Source: an uncultured Oscillospiraceae bacterium
GTDB lineage: Bacteria > Bacillota > Clostridia > Oscillospirales > Oscillospiraceae
Assembly: GCA_900759385.1 (NCBI GenBank)
Contig: CAAEUZ010000024.1
Span: 1-16,617 of the forward strand
DNA: 16,617 bases
Reading direction: 5' to 3'
Shown: in pieces, positions 6,650 to 12,521 of the stretch
Layout: each line of letters opens with the position of its first letter
How positions within the stretch are numbered: position 1 is the stretch's first letter
Notes under the pieces: generated by a model
Told to the model about the DNA's origin: nothing
What the model saw: the letters and a program-made list of their open reading frames with translations, nothing else
Databases searched by the model: none
Program-made: the position numbers and the translations under genes

Positions 6650-6903
6650 TTCTCGTCCTCCCCCTTTCCGCCGGTCTTGCGGAGCGCCACTACAAAGATG
6701 ATGGTGGTCAGCACGACGCCGACAGCCGCCTCGGCTATGGCCACGTCCGGGGCCTGGAGCACGATGAACTCCAGCGACACGAACGCGCCGCAGCCGGCGA
6801 GGCAGATGATGCTCGAGAGCGTGCGCTTGACCGTCACCGTGAGCACGGCGCAGACGACGATGCCGAGTATTATCAGCGTGTTGAGGATATATACCGGTGT
6901 CAC
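6646..6903 (-). CDS. mbhD: Mbh subunit D (DUF4040, MrpA-like)
   Basis: An 85-residue membrane protein with a DUF4040-type sequence. A first helix (about 8-25) is followed by KRTLSSIICLAG, and then the conserved core LQAPDVAIAEAAVGVVLTTI (about 49-68). The acidic residues in APDVAIAEA are thought to lie in the ion path in MrpA. In Mrp antiporters this segment is fused within MrpA; in Mbh it is its own subunit. The start codon is GTG at 6903, overlapping the mbhC stop as GTGA, with AGGAGGG upstream. The short hydrophilic tail (KTGGKGEDEK) is cytosolic. Confidence 0.92.
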   Translation of the reverse strand: MTPVYILNTLIILGIVVCAVLTVTVKRTLSSIICLAGCGAFVSLEFIVLQAPDVAIAEAAVGVVLTTIIFVVALRKTGGKGEDEK

Positions 6904-7334
6904 TGTTCCTCGCCCTCCTTCCGGTCCGCCGCGGGCAGCTCCTGTGCGTCCTGGGCGGAGGCAGTCTCCTCAGCAGGTTTCTCAACACAGGCCTCCGGGT
7001 CGGCCAGGTCGTCTATGACCAGCTCCTTCCCGGGGCGTATGCCTATCCTGTAAGCCGCGCGGGCGATGGCGTGACCGCCAACAGGGTTGGCCAGTATGGT
7101 CAGCACGCCTATAACGATTACCTTGGCCGCGCTCCCCCAGCTGTGCCAGACGAATATGCAGTAGAGCAGGGCGCCTATGAGCGTCAGCAGCACGCCCAGG
7201 GTGGTGATGTTCGTGGAGCTCTGCATCCTCGTGAACGTGTCCGGCATGCGCACCAGGCCCACCGCGCCGGCGAAGGCAAAGAAGCAGCCGCCCGCTATGA
7301 ATAGGTCGATAATAATCCTGAGTGCAAGGTTCAT
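6900..7334 (-). CDS. mbhC: Mrp-type antiporter subunit G (MnhG), MbhC, with an acidic C-terminal tail
   Basis: The 144-residue protein has the MnhG/PhaG domain in residues about 1-100, with three hydrophobic helices. The typical segment GLVRMPDTFTRMQSSTNITT (about 26-45) is the best family marker, and NPVGGHAIARAAY (about 83-95) closes the domain. Residues beyond 105 form an Ala/Glu/Asp/Pro-rich soluble tail that family members of about 100-120 residues mostly lack. The function is structural in the membrane arm. The gene overlaps mbhB (ATGA) and mbhD (GTGA) by 4 nt each, and TGGAGGG precedes the ATG. Confidence 0.91.
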   Translation of the reverse strand: MNLALRIIIDLFIAGGCFFAFAGAVGLVRMPDTFTRMQSSTNITTLGVLLTLIGALLYCIFVWHSWGSAAKVIVIGVLTILANPVGGHAIARAAYRIGIRPGKELVIDDLADPEACVEKPAEETASAQDAQELPAADRKEGEEQ

Positions 7335-7585
7335 AGCGTTCCCTCCAGATATTTGCCGAAGAGCACGGGGCTCAGGAAGCCGAGTATGGCCGTGACTATG
7401 GCGATGTCGAGGTAGATGCCGCGCCCGGAATAGAGCGCCACCAGCACCAGGGCCATGTCCGTCATAACGTCAACGCAGTCGCCCGCGACCACCCTGTCAG
7501 GGGCCGTGGGGCCCTTGATGAGCCTCCATATGGCTATAAAGCAGCACAGTATGTAGAATATGGCAAAGTAAATGAAGTCTATCAT
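7331..7585 (-). CDS. mbhB: Mrp-type antiporter subunit F (MnhF), MbhB
   Basis: This small three-helix membrane protein (84 residues from the start used here) belongs to the MrpF/MnhF family. It shows IWRLIKGPTAPDRVVAGDCV (about 17-36), the family's hallmark loop with conserved R, P, D and R residues. It is followed by helices around MTDMALVLVALY and YLDIAIVTAILGFLSPVLFGKYLE. I used ATG 7585 (MIDFIYF) instead of the upstream ATG at 7606, because AAGGAGG lies 9 nt before it and it makes the same ATGA overlap with mbhA as the other genes in this run. The longer form would overlap mbhA by 25 nt and has no clear ribosome site. Confidence 0.9.
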   Translation of the reverse strand: MIDFIYFAIFYILCCFIAIWRLIKGPTAPDRVVAGDCVDVMTDMALVLVALYSGRGIYLDIAIVTAILGFLSPVLFGKYLEGTL

Positions 7586-8109
7586 TGCCAGATCCTCCTT
7601 ACCCATTTTTCCATGCGCCCCTTGATGGCGTCGCCGGCCTTTTCACGGTCGAATTCCTGCACATCTATCCAGTGTATGTAGTACCACCACTGCCCGCCGC
7701 GGCAGTCTATGTCCACCGTTATGGTGCCAGGCGTGAGGGTAATGGAGTTGGCGAGCATGGTCTTGCCGTACTCCGTGTCCACATCCACCGGCACGCGGAT
7801 GATGCCGGGGTTGAGCTTCATGTCCGGCGAGAGCGCACGCTTGGCTACATCCCAGTTGGCCTTGAGCAGTTCCCAGGGGAAGATTGCTATGCAGTACCAG
7901 ATGAGGATGAACAGGTGCTTTCCGAAGAACCAGTACGGGTGCTCATGCACGAACCAGCGCGCCGAGAACAGCGCCATGAGGGCGGAGACGACCAGGCCCA
8001 CGATCAGCTCCTGCGCCGCGAACGAGCCTGTGAGCAGTATCCACATGAGATAGCACAGCACAAACGTCGCAAACCACGCGCCGAACGTCGTCTTGCGTTT
8101 GGTTTCCAA
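7582..8109 (-). CDS. mbhA: Mrp-type antiporter subunit E (MnhE), MbhA
   Basis: A 175-residue MnhE/MrpE family protein. Two or three N-terminal helices (about 12-30, 32-50 and 64-84) precede a soluble domain with the typical motifs GIIRVPVDVDTEYGKTMLAN and SITLTPGTITVDID (about 102-135), ending in WIDVQEFD. MnhE is a peripheral membrane-arm subunit needed for assembly in Mrp systems. The start codon appears to be TTG at 8109, with AGGAGGT 9-10 nt upstream in the 27-nt gap after hypA. It is the first gene of the seven-gene Mrp module (mbhA-G) that continues with 4-nt overlaps. Confidence 0.92.
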   Translation of the reverse strand: METKRKTTFGAWFATFVLCYLMWILLTGSFAAQELIVGLVVSALMALFSARWFVHEHPYWFFGKHLFILIWYCIAIFPWELLKANWDVAKRALSPDMKLNPGIIRVPVDVDTEYGKTMLANSITLTPGTITVDIDCRGGQWWYYIHWIDVQEFDREKAGDAIKGRMEKWVRRIWQ

Positions 8110-8136
8110 AGTTACAACACCTCCTGTATTGTCGGT

Positions 8137-8472
8137 CTACTCTACTTCAAGCGAATCGATATAGAACTCCCGCCCGTGTACCAGGCGGTAGGCCGCGCCG
8201 CCGCACTGCGGGCACTCCAGCCCGCGTATCTCCCCCGCGTAGCCGCAGTCGGGGCACTCTATTGCGGCGGGTATGGTCCGCGTTGTGATGCGCGCCCCCT
8301 CGGCCACGCTTCCGCGCGCGGCGGCCGGGAAGAACTCAAAAAGGCACTCGGGCACAATACCGCTCACCGCCCCTACGGCGAGGGTTATGCTCTCCACCCG
8401 GGTGAAGCCCTGACGCTCCGCCTCCCGCTCGCACACGTTCACAACGCTCTGCATTATGGCCAGCTCGTGCAT
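8137..8472 (-). CDS. hypA: Hydrogenase nickel incorporation protein HypA
   Basis: HypA delivers nickel to the large subunit during [NiFe] site assembly, normally together with the GTPase HypB. The 111-residue protein has the invariant start Met-His-Glu (His2 and Glu3 bind Ni) and two CxxC zinc motifs, Cys73/Cys76 and Cys87/Cys90 (ECPDCG and ECPQCGG). It is full length for the family. The start codon directly abuts the mbhL stop (TAAATG, no gap), so it is translated with the large subunit. It is unusual to find it between the hydrogenase large subunit and the Mrp genes, away from hypFCDE. No hypB is present in the window. Confidence 0.96.
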   Translation of the reverse strand: MHELAIMQSVVNVCEREAERQGFTRVESITLAVGAVSGIVPECLFEFFPAAARGSVAEGARITTRTIPAAIECPDCGYAGEIRGLECPQCGGAAYRLVHGREFYIDSLEVE

Positions 8473-9555
8473 TTACCTGTCCAGGCAGGAGAAACACGGG
8501 TCTATGCTGGCGATTATAAGCCCCGCGTCCGCCACGGTGTTGCCGCGCAGCATATGCGGCACCGTGGGCGTATTCTTGAAACTGGGGACATGGATACTCA
8601 CACGCTGGTTCATCTGCGTGCCGTTGCCCACCACGAGGTAGCTCAGGCCGCCGCGCGGCGCCTCGTGCCGGGCCACGAAGGCCCCCTCGGCTATTTTCGG
8701 TATCTTCCTGCCGTTATTGATGGGCCCCTCCGGCAGGTTATCCAGCGCCTGACGGATTATCTTTATGCTCTCCACGCACTCGAGCAGCCTCACGACCACG
8801 CGGGCAAACACGTCGCAGCTCGGCCAGGTAGGCACGTCGAACTCAAAATCGTCGTAGCAGCAGTAGGGCGCGTCGCGGCGGAGGTCTATGTCCACGTTCG
8901 AGGCCCTTGCGTGCGGGCCCAAGGCGCCGAGGCGGACGGCGTCTTCGGTTGACATAACTCCAACGCCCTGAGTGCGCATGGCGATAGTCTTGTCGTTGAG
9001 GCTGATGTCTATGATGCGCTGGAGCTCCGGCTCGAACTTGTCCAGGCGCCTGAGGATATCACGACGCAGGTCGTCGGAGATGTCGCGCCTCGCACCGCCG
9101 ATGGTGACCATTGAGTAATTCACGCGGTTCCCGCTGAGCTCCTCGAGCGCATCCATGATGCCCTCGCGCACGTCCCAGGTGTGCATGAACATGCTGTCGT
9201 GGCCGATGATGTGGAAGGCGATGCCCGCCCAGAGCATGTGGGAGTGCAGCCGCTCGAGCTCTGCGGTGATCACGCGGATGTAATCGCCGCGCTTTGGCAC
9301 CTGCACGCCGTTGATGCCCTCCACGGCCATGGCGTAGGTCAGCGCGTGCGAGTGCGAACAGATTCCGCAGACGCGCTCGACGAGGACCAGCGTCTGGATG
9401 GCGTTGCGCTCGGTGCACAGCTTCTCTATGCCGCGGTGGTTGTAGCCGACAAAGACCTCGGCGTCCTTGATAACCTCGCCCTCGGTGTAGAGCTTGGCGT
9501 GGATCGGCTCCTCCAGCGCTGGATGGTACGGGCCTATGGGGACGATATAGCTCAT
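8473..9555 (-). CDS. mbhL: [NiFe] hydrogenase large subunit, MbhL-like (group 4)
   Basis: The catalytic subunit holds the Ni-Fe site that reduces protons to H2. At 360 residues it has the compact group 4 size. Both metal-binding pairs are intact: Cys63 and Cys66 in RVCGICSHSH, and Cys354 and Cys357 in DPCFSCLDR. These four cysteines separate true hydrogenases from the sulfane-sulfur reductase (MBS) and complex I NuoD, which have lost some or all of them. The protein ends three residues after the last cysteine, so it lacks the C-terminal peptide removed by a maturation protease in other hydrogenases. Other conserved parts are HPALEEP near residues 11-17, GYNHRGIEKL near 37-46 and RLHSHMLWAG. 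It overlaps mbhK by 4 nt (ATGA), with GGAGGAGG upstream. Confidence 0.96.
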   Translation of the reverse strand: MSYIVPIGPYHPALEEPIHAKLYTEGEVIKDAEVFVGYNHRGIEKLCTERNAIQTLVLVERVCGICSHSHALTYAMAVEGINGVQVPKRGDYIRVITAELERLHSHMLWAGIAFHIIGHDSMFMHTWDVREGIMDALEELSGNRVNYSMVTIGGARRDISDDLRRDILRRLDKFEPELQRIIDISLNDKTIAMRTQGVGVMSTEDAVRLGALGPHARASNVDIDLRRDAPYCCYDDFEFDVPTWPSCDVFARVVVRLLECVESIKIIRQALDNLPEGPINNGRKIPKIAEGAFVARHEAPRGGLSYLVVGNGTQMNQRVSIHVPSFKNTPTVPHMLRGNTVADAGLIIASIDPCFSCLDR

Positions 9556-9974
9556 TGGTCCTCCTCCTTCCTCTGCCTGTCCGCGATGCTCTCGTCGCGC
9601 TTTTCAACGAGCTCCGAGAGCGGCATGACCAGGATCTGGCCCTTGCCCTGGGTCTCCAGCATGTTCTCGGGCAAAAACAGGCGCCTGGACGTATCCAGCC
9701 CCTCGAAGTCTATGCCCATGAGCTCATAGAGTTCCAGTTCCGGCCAACGCGCGGCCTCGTCGTAGATGTGCGCGATACTGGGCACGCTCTTCTCGCCCAG
9801 CACGTAGTACGATTCCACCGCGGGATCCATGGCGTAGTCCCAGGAGATACGCAGCTGGCCGTCTGTCTGATACCAGCCGTAGATCATCACCAGCCGCCGC
9901 CCGTCGTGACGCATCCTCAGCGCGGTGGGGACGATCTCCTCCTTTGTTATCTGAATCGTCTTGTACTCCTGCAT
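9552..9974 (-). CDS. mbhK: Hydrogenase subunit of the NuoC/30-kDa family, MbhK-like
   Basis: This 140-residue soluble subunit matches the complex I 30-kDa (NuoC) family. It is best recognised by the conserved stretch ARWPELELYELMGIDFEG (about 75-92), with the E--YD--G-----P-R pattern, followed by RRLFLPENM. In Mbh enzymes this subunit packs on the large subunit and stabilises the peripheral arm; it binds no cofactor. It precedes mbhL with a 4-nt overlap. The start ATG at 9974 has AAGGAGG just upstream, in a 39-nt gap after hypE, which is the main break between the hyp genes and the structural genes. The charged C-terminus (KRDESIADRQRKEEDQ) is normal for the family. Confidence 0.88.
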   Translation of the reverse strand: MQEYKTIQITKEEIVPTALRMRHDGRRLVMIYGWYQTDGQLRISWDYAMDPAVESYYVLGEKSVPSIAHIYDEAARWPELELYELMGIDFEGLDTSRRLFLPENMLETQGKGQILVMPLSELVEKRDESIADRQRKEEDQ

Positions 9975-10010
9975 TTTGACCTCCTTGTCATCTATTGGAA
10001 TGTTTCTCCC

Positions 10011-10019
10011 ATTCTAGCA
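10011..10019 (-). promoter_or_regulatory. Possible extended -10 promoter ahead of mbhK
   Basis: The minus strand reads TGCTAGAAT, a TGn extension next to a one-mismatch -10 box, at the very end of hypE and 37 nt upstream of the mbhK start. No good -35 box lies 17 nt upstream. It could give extra transcription of the structural genes, but short AT-rich matches like this occur by chance. Confidence 0.25.
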
Positions 10020-11003
10020 TATACGCGGCAGCTGCGCCCCGGAGAGCTTGCGCAGCACGCGTGAGCCGCCTGTGTGCGTCCTGAGTACGACTCTCCCTCC
10101 GCCGGTAACCCGGCCTATAACCGCCGCGTCGCGGCCCAGCGGATGCGCTCTCAGGGCTGCCAGCGCCGTATCCGCCGTGTCTGCGGACACCACGCAGAGC
10201 AGCTTGCCCTCGTTGGCGCTGTAGAGCGGGTCCAGCCCCAGCAGCGCGCAGGCCGCCGCCACGCTGCGGCGGACGGGTATGTCCCCCTCCGTCAGCTCTA
10301 TGCCGAGCCCGGAGCTCCCGGCGAACTCGCACAGCGTGGTCGCCACTCCCCCGCGCGTGGGGTCGCGCAGCACGCGCACCTGCGCGCCGGAGCTCAGGAG
10401 CGCCTCAGCCAGGCCGTTGAGCGGCGCGCAGTCACTCGCTATCCCGCCGTCCATCATGTCGCCGCGGGCCAGCATGACCGCCGCCCCGTGGTCACCCGCC
10501 GTACCGGAGAGTATGACCGCGTCCCCCGGACGCATGGCCGCCGGGGAGAGGCCGGGGTGCCTTATCACGCCGATACCCGCCGTGTTTATATAGAGCCCGT
10601 CCCCCCTGCCGCGCTCTACCACCTTGGTGTCCCCGGTGACTATCTGCACGCCGGCAGCGCGCGCCGTCTCCGCGGCGGAGGCAATGACCCTCCTGAGCGT
10701 CTCCGCGGCGAGGCCCTCCTCGATTATGAGCGAGAGGCTCAGGTACCTGGGCTCCGCCCCGCACATGGCCAGGTCGTTAACCGTGCCGCAGACGGCCAGC
10801 TTGCCTATATTCCCGCCGGGGAATTCCAGCGGCGTGACGACAAAGCTGTCCGTGGAAAAGGCCAGGCTGCCGTCCAGTATTGCCCCGTCGCCGAGAGCGC
10901 CAAGCGCCTCGTTCGCAAAAGCGGGGAGGATAATCTCATCTATCAGCGCCGAGGTCTTGCGACCGCCGCTGCCGTAATCAAGGGTGATAATGTCGTCTAT
11001 CAT
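10014..11003 (-). CDS. hypE: Hydrogenase maturation protein HypE (thiocarboxamide dehydratase)
   Basis: HypE accepts a carbamoyl group from HypF on its C-terminal cysteine and dehydrates it with ATP to make the cyanide ligand of the active-site iron. The 329-residue protein ends with PRIC, the diagnostic HypE C-terminus with the acceptor cysteine as the last residue. It has the AIRS/PurM-like ATP-binding fold, seen in DYGSGGRKT near the N-terminus, FSTDSFVVTPLEFPGGNIG, AVCGTVNDLAMCGA and VLRDPTRGGVATTL. The start at 11003 has GGAG 8 nt upstream. It follows hypD after an unusually long 254-nt gap that holds a duplication. It pairs with HypC/HypD, encoded just upstream. Confidence 0.97.
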   Translation of the reverse strand: MIDDIITLDYGSGGRKTSALIDEIILPAFANEALGALGDGAILDGSLAFSTDSFVVTPLEFPGGNIGKLAVCGTVNDLAMCGAEPRYLSLSLIIEEGLAAETLRRVIASAAETARAAGVQIVTGDTKVVERGRGDGLYINTAGIGVIRHPGLSPAAMRPGDAVILSGTAGDHGAAVMLARGDMMDGGIASDCAPLNGLAEALLSSGAQVRVLRDPTRGGVATTLCEFAGSSGLGIELTEGDIPVRRSVAAACALLGLDPLYSANEGKLLCVVSADTADTALAALRAHPLGRDAAVIGRVTGGGRVVLRTHTGGSRVLRKLSGAQLPRIC

Positions 11004-11045
11004 GTCTCCAGCTCCGCATATTTACCATGCCGCTGCACCGGTCCC

Positions 11046-11110
11046 CGATTCGGAGGTTCACCGGTACGGCATTACTCCATGTACCTGTACGCCGCTGCGC
11101 ATGCGCCCTC
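11046..11110. repeat. Imperfect 65-bp direct repeat, copy B: duplicated hypD tail in the hypD-hypE gap
   Basis: This stretch aligns without gaps to 11229-11293 (offset 183 nt); by my hand count 53 of 65 positions match. Copy A includes the last 12 codons of hypD. In copy B the minus strand reads EGACAAAYRYM again, then Glu and a TAA stop. Upstream of the copied part the reading no longer resembles HypD. It is a partial duplication that has begun to decay, or two copies of one repeat family. It has no ribosome site and is not annotated as a gene. Confidence 0.75.
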
Positions 11111-11200
11111 GCGCGTCGTCGCAAAGTCCGCTTGAGCTGCGTTTCCGGCTTCAGGCACGGCCTTACGCCGAAAACTGCGCCCGCTTCCTTGCTCCTCCTT

Positions 11201-11237
11201 TCCGAATCGAACCCACTGCGTTGGGCTTCGATTCGGA
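11201..11237. repeat. Hairpin in the hypD-hypE gap
   Basis: Positions 11201-11215 pair with 11222-11237 over 15 bp, with one bulged C at 11226 and a 6-nt loop. The arms contain TCGATTCGGA, which also opens both copies of the 65-bp direct repeat. No T-tract follows on either strand, so it is not a standard terminator. It may slow transcription or stabilise the hypFCD mRNA, or may be part of a repeat element. Confidence 0.7.
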
Positions 11238-11293
11238 GGTAAACCTGCGCGGCCTCACTACATATACCTGTACGCCGCCGCACACGCGCCCTC
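11229..11293. repeat. Imperfect 65-bp direct repeat, copy A: hypD 3' end
   Basis: This is the partner of 11046-11110. It covers the last 36 nt of hypD (11258-11293, ending EGACAAAYRYM and TAG) and 29 nt downstream, including one arm of the hairpin. Because the EGACAA(A/Y)Y ending is conserved among HypD proteins, this is the native copy. Confidence 0.75.
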
Positions 11294-12313
11294 ACTGGAT
11301 ACCATGCAGGGGCCCCAGGGGTCGTCCGGGGTGCAGCTCTTTTCAAACATCGGACAGTCCTGCGGCCGGATGCGGCCGGTTATCACGTCGCCGCAGCGGC
11401 ATGGGCTCCTGCCCTCCGAAGGTTTTATCTCTATTCCGAAGCGCCGCTCGGCGTCAAACCGCGCCAGCCCGGCGCGGATGCCGAGGCCGCTGCCGGCTAT
11501 CTCGCCCAGGCCGCGCCAGATATCACGCCGCGGGGTGAACACCTTTTCGATGGCCTCCTGCGCCAGTGTGTTACCTCCCGCCGTCACCGCGCGGCTGTAA
11601 TCGTTCACCAGCCCGGCGCGGCCGCTGCTGAGCATGTCCAGCAGGTGGTATATGGCCAGCAGTATGTCCTCCGGCTCGAAGCCGGCCACCGCCGCCGGTA
11701 TCCCGTATTCGCGCGGCAGGAAGGCGAACTCATCCGCCCCCGTTATCACCGCCACGTGCCCGGGGCAGATAAAGGCGTCCACCGCAAAGCCCTCCGAGGC
11801 CGTCAGCGCCCTCAGGGCCGGCTGCACACGCTTGAGCATGGAAAACACCGTGAAGTTCTCCAGGCCCCTCCGCTCCGCCTCCAGCAGAGCCGCCGCCGTG
11901 CCCGGAGCCGTGGTCTCGAATCCCACGCCCAGGAAGACGAACTGCCTGCGCGGCTCCGCCGCCGCCATCTCCAGCGCGTCCATGGGTGAGTACACCATCC
12001 GCACATCCGCGCCCCGCGCCCTCCGGTGCGCGAGGTCGTCCCCCCGCACAGTGCCGGGCACACGCAGCATATCGCCGTAGGCCGCGACCGCAACCCCAGG
12101 CTGCGACGCGAGAGACAGCGCCGCGTCCATAACCTCTCCCGGGGTCACGCAGACCGGGCATCCGGGGCCGCTCAGCAGCTCCACGCCCTCCGGCAGCAGG
12201 CGCTTTATCCCCGCGCGGGCGATGCTCATGGTGTGGGTGCCGCAGACCTCCATCAGCTTCCAGCCGCGGCGCGGCAGGGCGCGTATGCGCGCAAGGAGCT
12301 CCTCAGAGCGCAT
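11258..12313 (-). CDS. hypD: Hydrogenase maturation protein HypD (Fe-S scaffold for Fe(CN)2CO)
   Basis: HypD carries a [4Fe-4S] cluster and, with HypC, is the scaffold on which the iron receives its CN and CO ligands. The 351-residue form used here starts at ATG 12313 (MRSEELLARI), which has GGAGGTG 5 nt upstream. A start 60 nt further up would add an arginine-rich leader that lacks family resemblance and lies deep in hypC. Conserved motifs are visible: MEVCGTHTM (Cys24), SGPGCPVCVT (Cys52, Cys55), the GFETTAPGTA segment, and the C-terminal cysteine-rich part CRCGDVITGRIRPQDCP with further cysteines before SSEGACAAAYRYM. It overlaps hypC by 11 nt. The 3' end is part of a direct repeat. Confidence 0.96.
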   Translation of the reverse strand: MRSEELLARIRALPRRGWKLMEVCGTHTMSIARAGIKRLLPEGVELLSGPGCPVCVTPGEVMDAALSLASQPGVAVAAYGDMLRVPGTVRGDDLAHRRARGADVRMVYSPMDALEMAAAEPRRQFVFLGVGFETTAPGTAAALLEAERRGLENFTVFSMLKRVQPALRALTASEGFAVDAFICPGHVAVITGADEFAFLPREYGIPAAVAGFEPEDILLAIYHLLDMLSSGRAGLVNDYSRAVTAGGNTLAQEAIEKVFTPRRDIWRGLGEIAGSGLGIRAGLARFDAERRFGIEIKPSEGRSPCRCGDVITGRIRPQDCPMFEKSCTPDDPWGPCMVSSEGACAAAYRYM

Positions 12314-12521
12314 CGCGCACCTCCGCCCAGGCCTCGATATCGGCCAGGGCCTGCTTTTCCGGCAGGCGCTCAATGGCGAAGCCGGCGTGAACTATTACAT
12401 ATTCGCCCACCTTGGGCTCCTTTATGAAGTCGAGGCGCATCCTGCGTCTCAGGCCCTCGACCTCACCGACGGCGTCCAGTCCGTCTATCTCAACTATCTT
12501 CAGCGGTACCGCCAAGCACAT
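12303..12521 (-). CDS. hypC: Hydrogenase assembly chaperone HypC
   Basis: HypC brings iron and CO2-derived ligand to HypD and then docks on the large-subunit precursor. The 72-residue protein begins MCLAVPLKI, the invariant HypC/HybG N-terminus; Cys2 is the functional residue after removal of Met1. It continues with the beta-barrel core, ending in DIEAWAEVRDAL. The start ATG at 12521 has GGAGG upstream, located inside the hypF coding region, so hypC overlaps the end of hypF by 32 nt. Its own end overlaps hypD. This tight packing indicates coupled translation of hypFCD. Confidence 0.97.
   Translation of the reverse strand: MCLAVPLKIVEIDGLDAVGEVEGLRRRMRLDFIKEPKVGEYVIVHAGFAIERLPEKQALADIEAWAEVRDAL

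Noticed and set aside
8473..9555. Sulfane-sulfur reductase (MBS) or complex I instead of hydrogenase
   Set aside because: MBS large subunits and NuoD lack the full set of nickel cysteines. MbhL here has both CxxC pairs, and a full hyp set lies in the same operon.
11201..11237. A tRNA T arm or tRNA remnant, because the minus strand contains GGGTTCGATTCGG
   Set aside because: There is no acceptor, D or anticodon arm around it, and the bases form a simple hairpin with the arm on the other side.
10978..11346. A 122-codon minus-strand frame across the hypD-hypE gap
   Set aside because: It overlaps the ends of both genes in another frame, is arginine-rich, and its internal repeat reflects the DNA duplication rather than protein selection.
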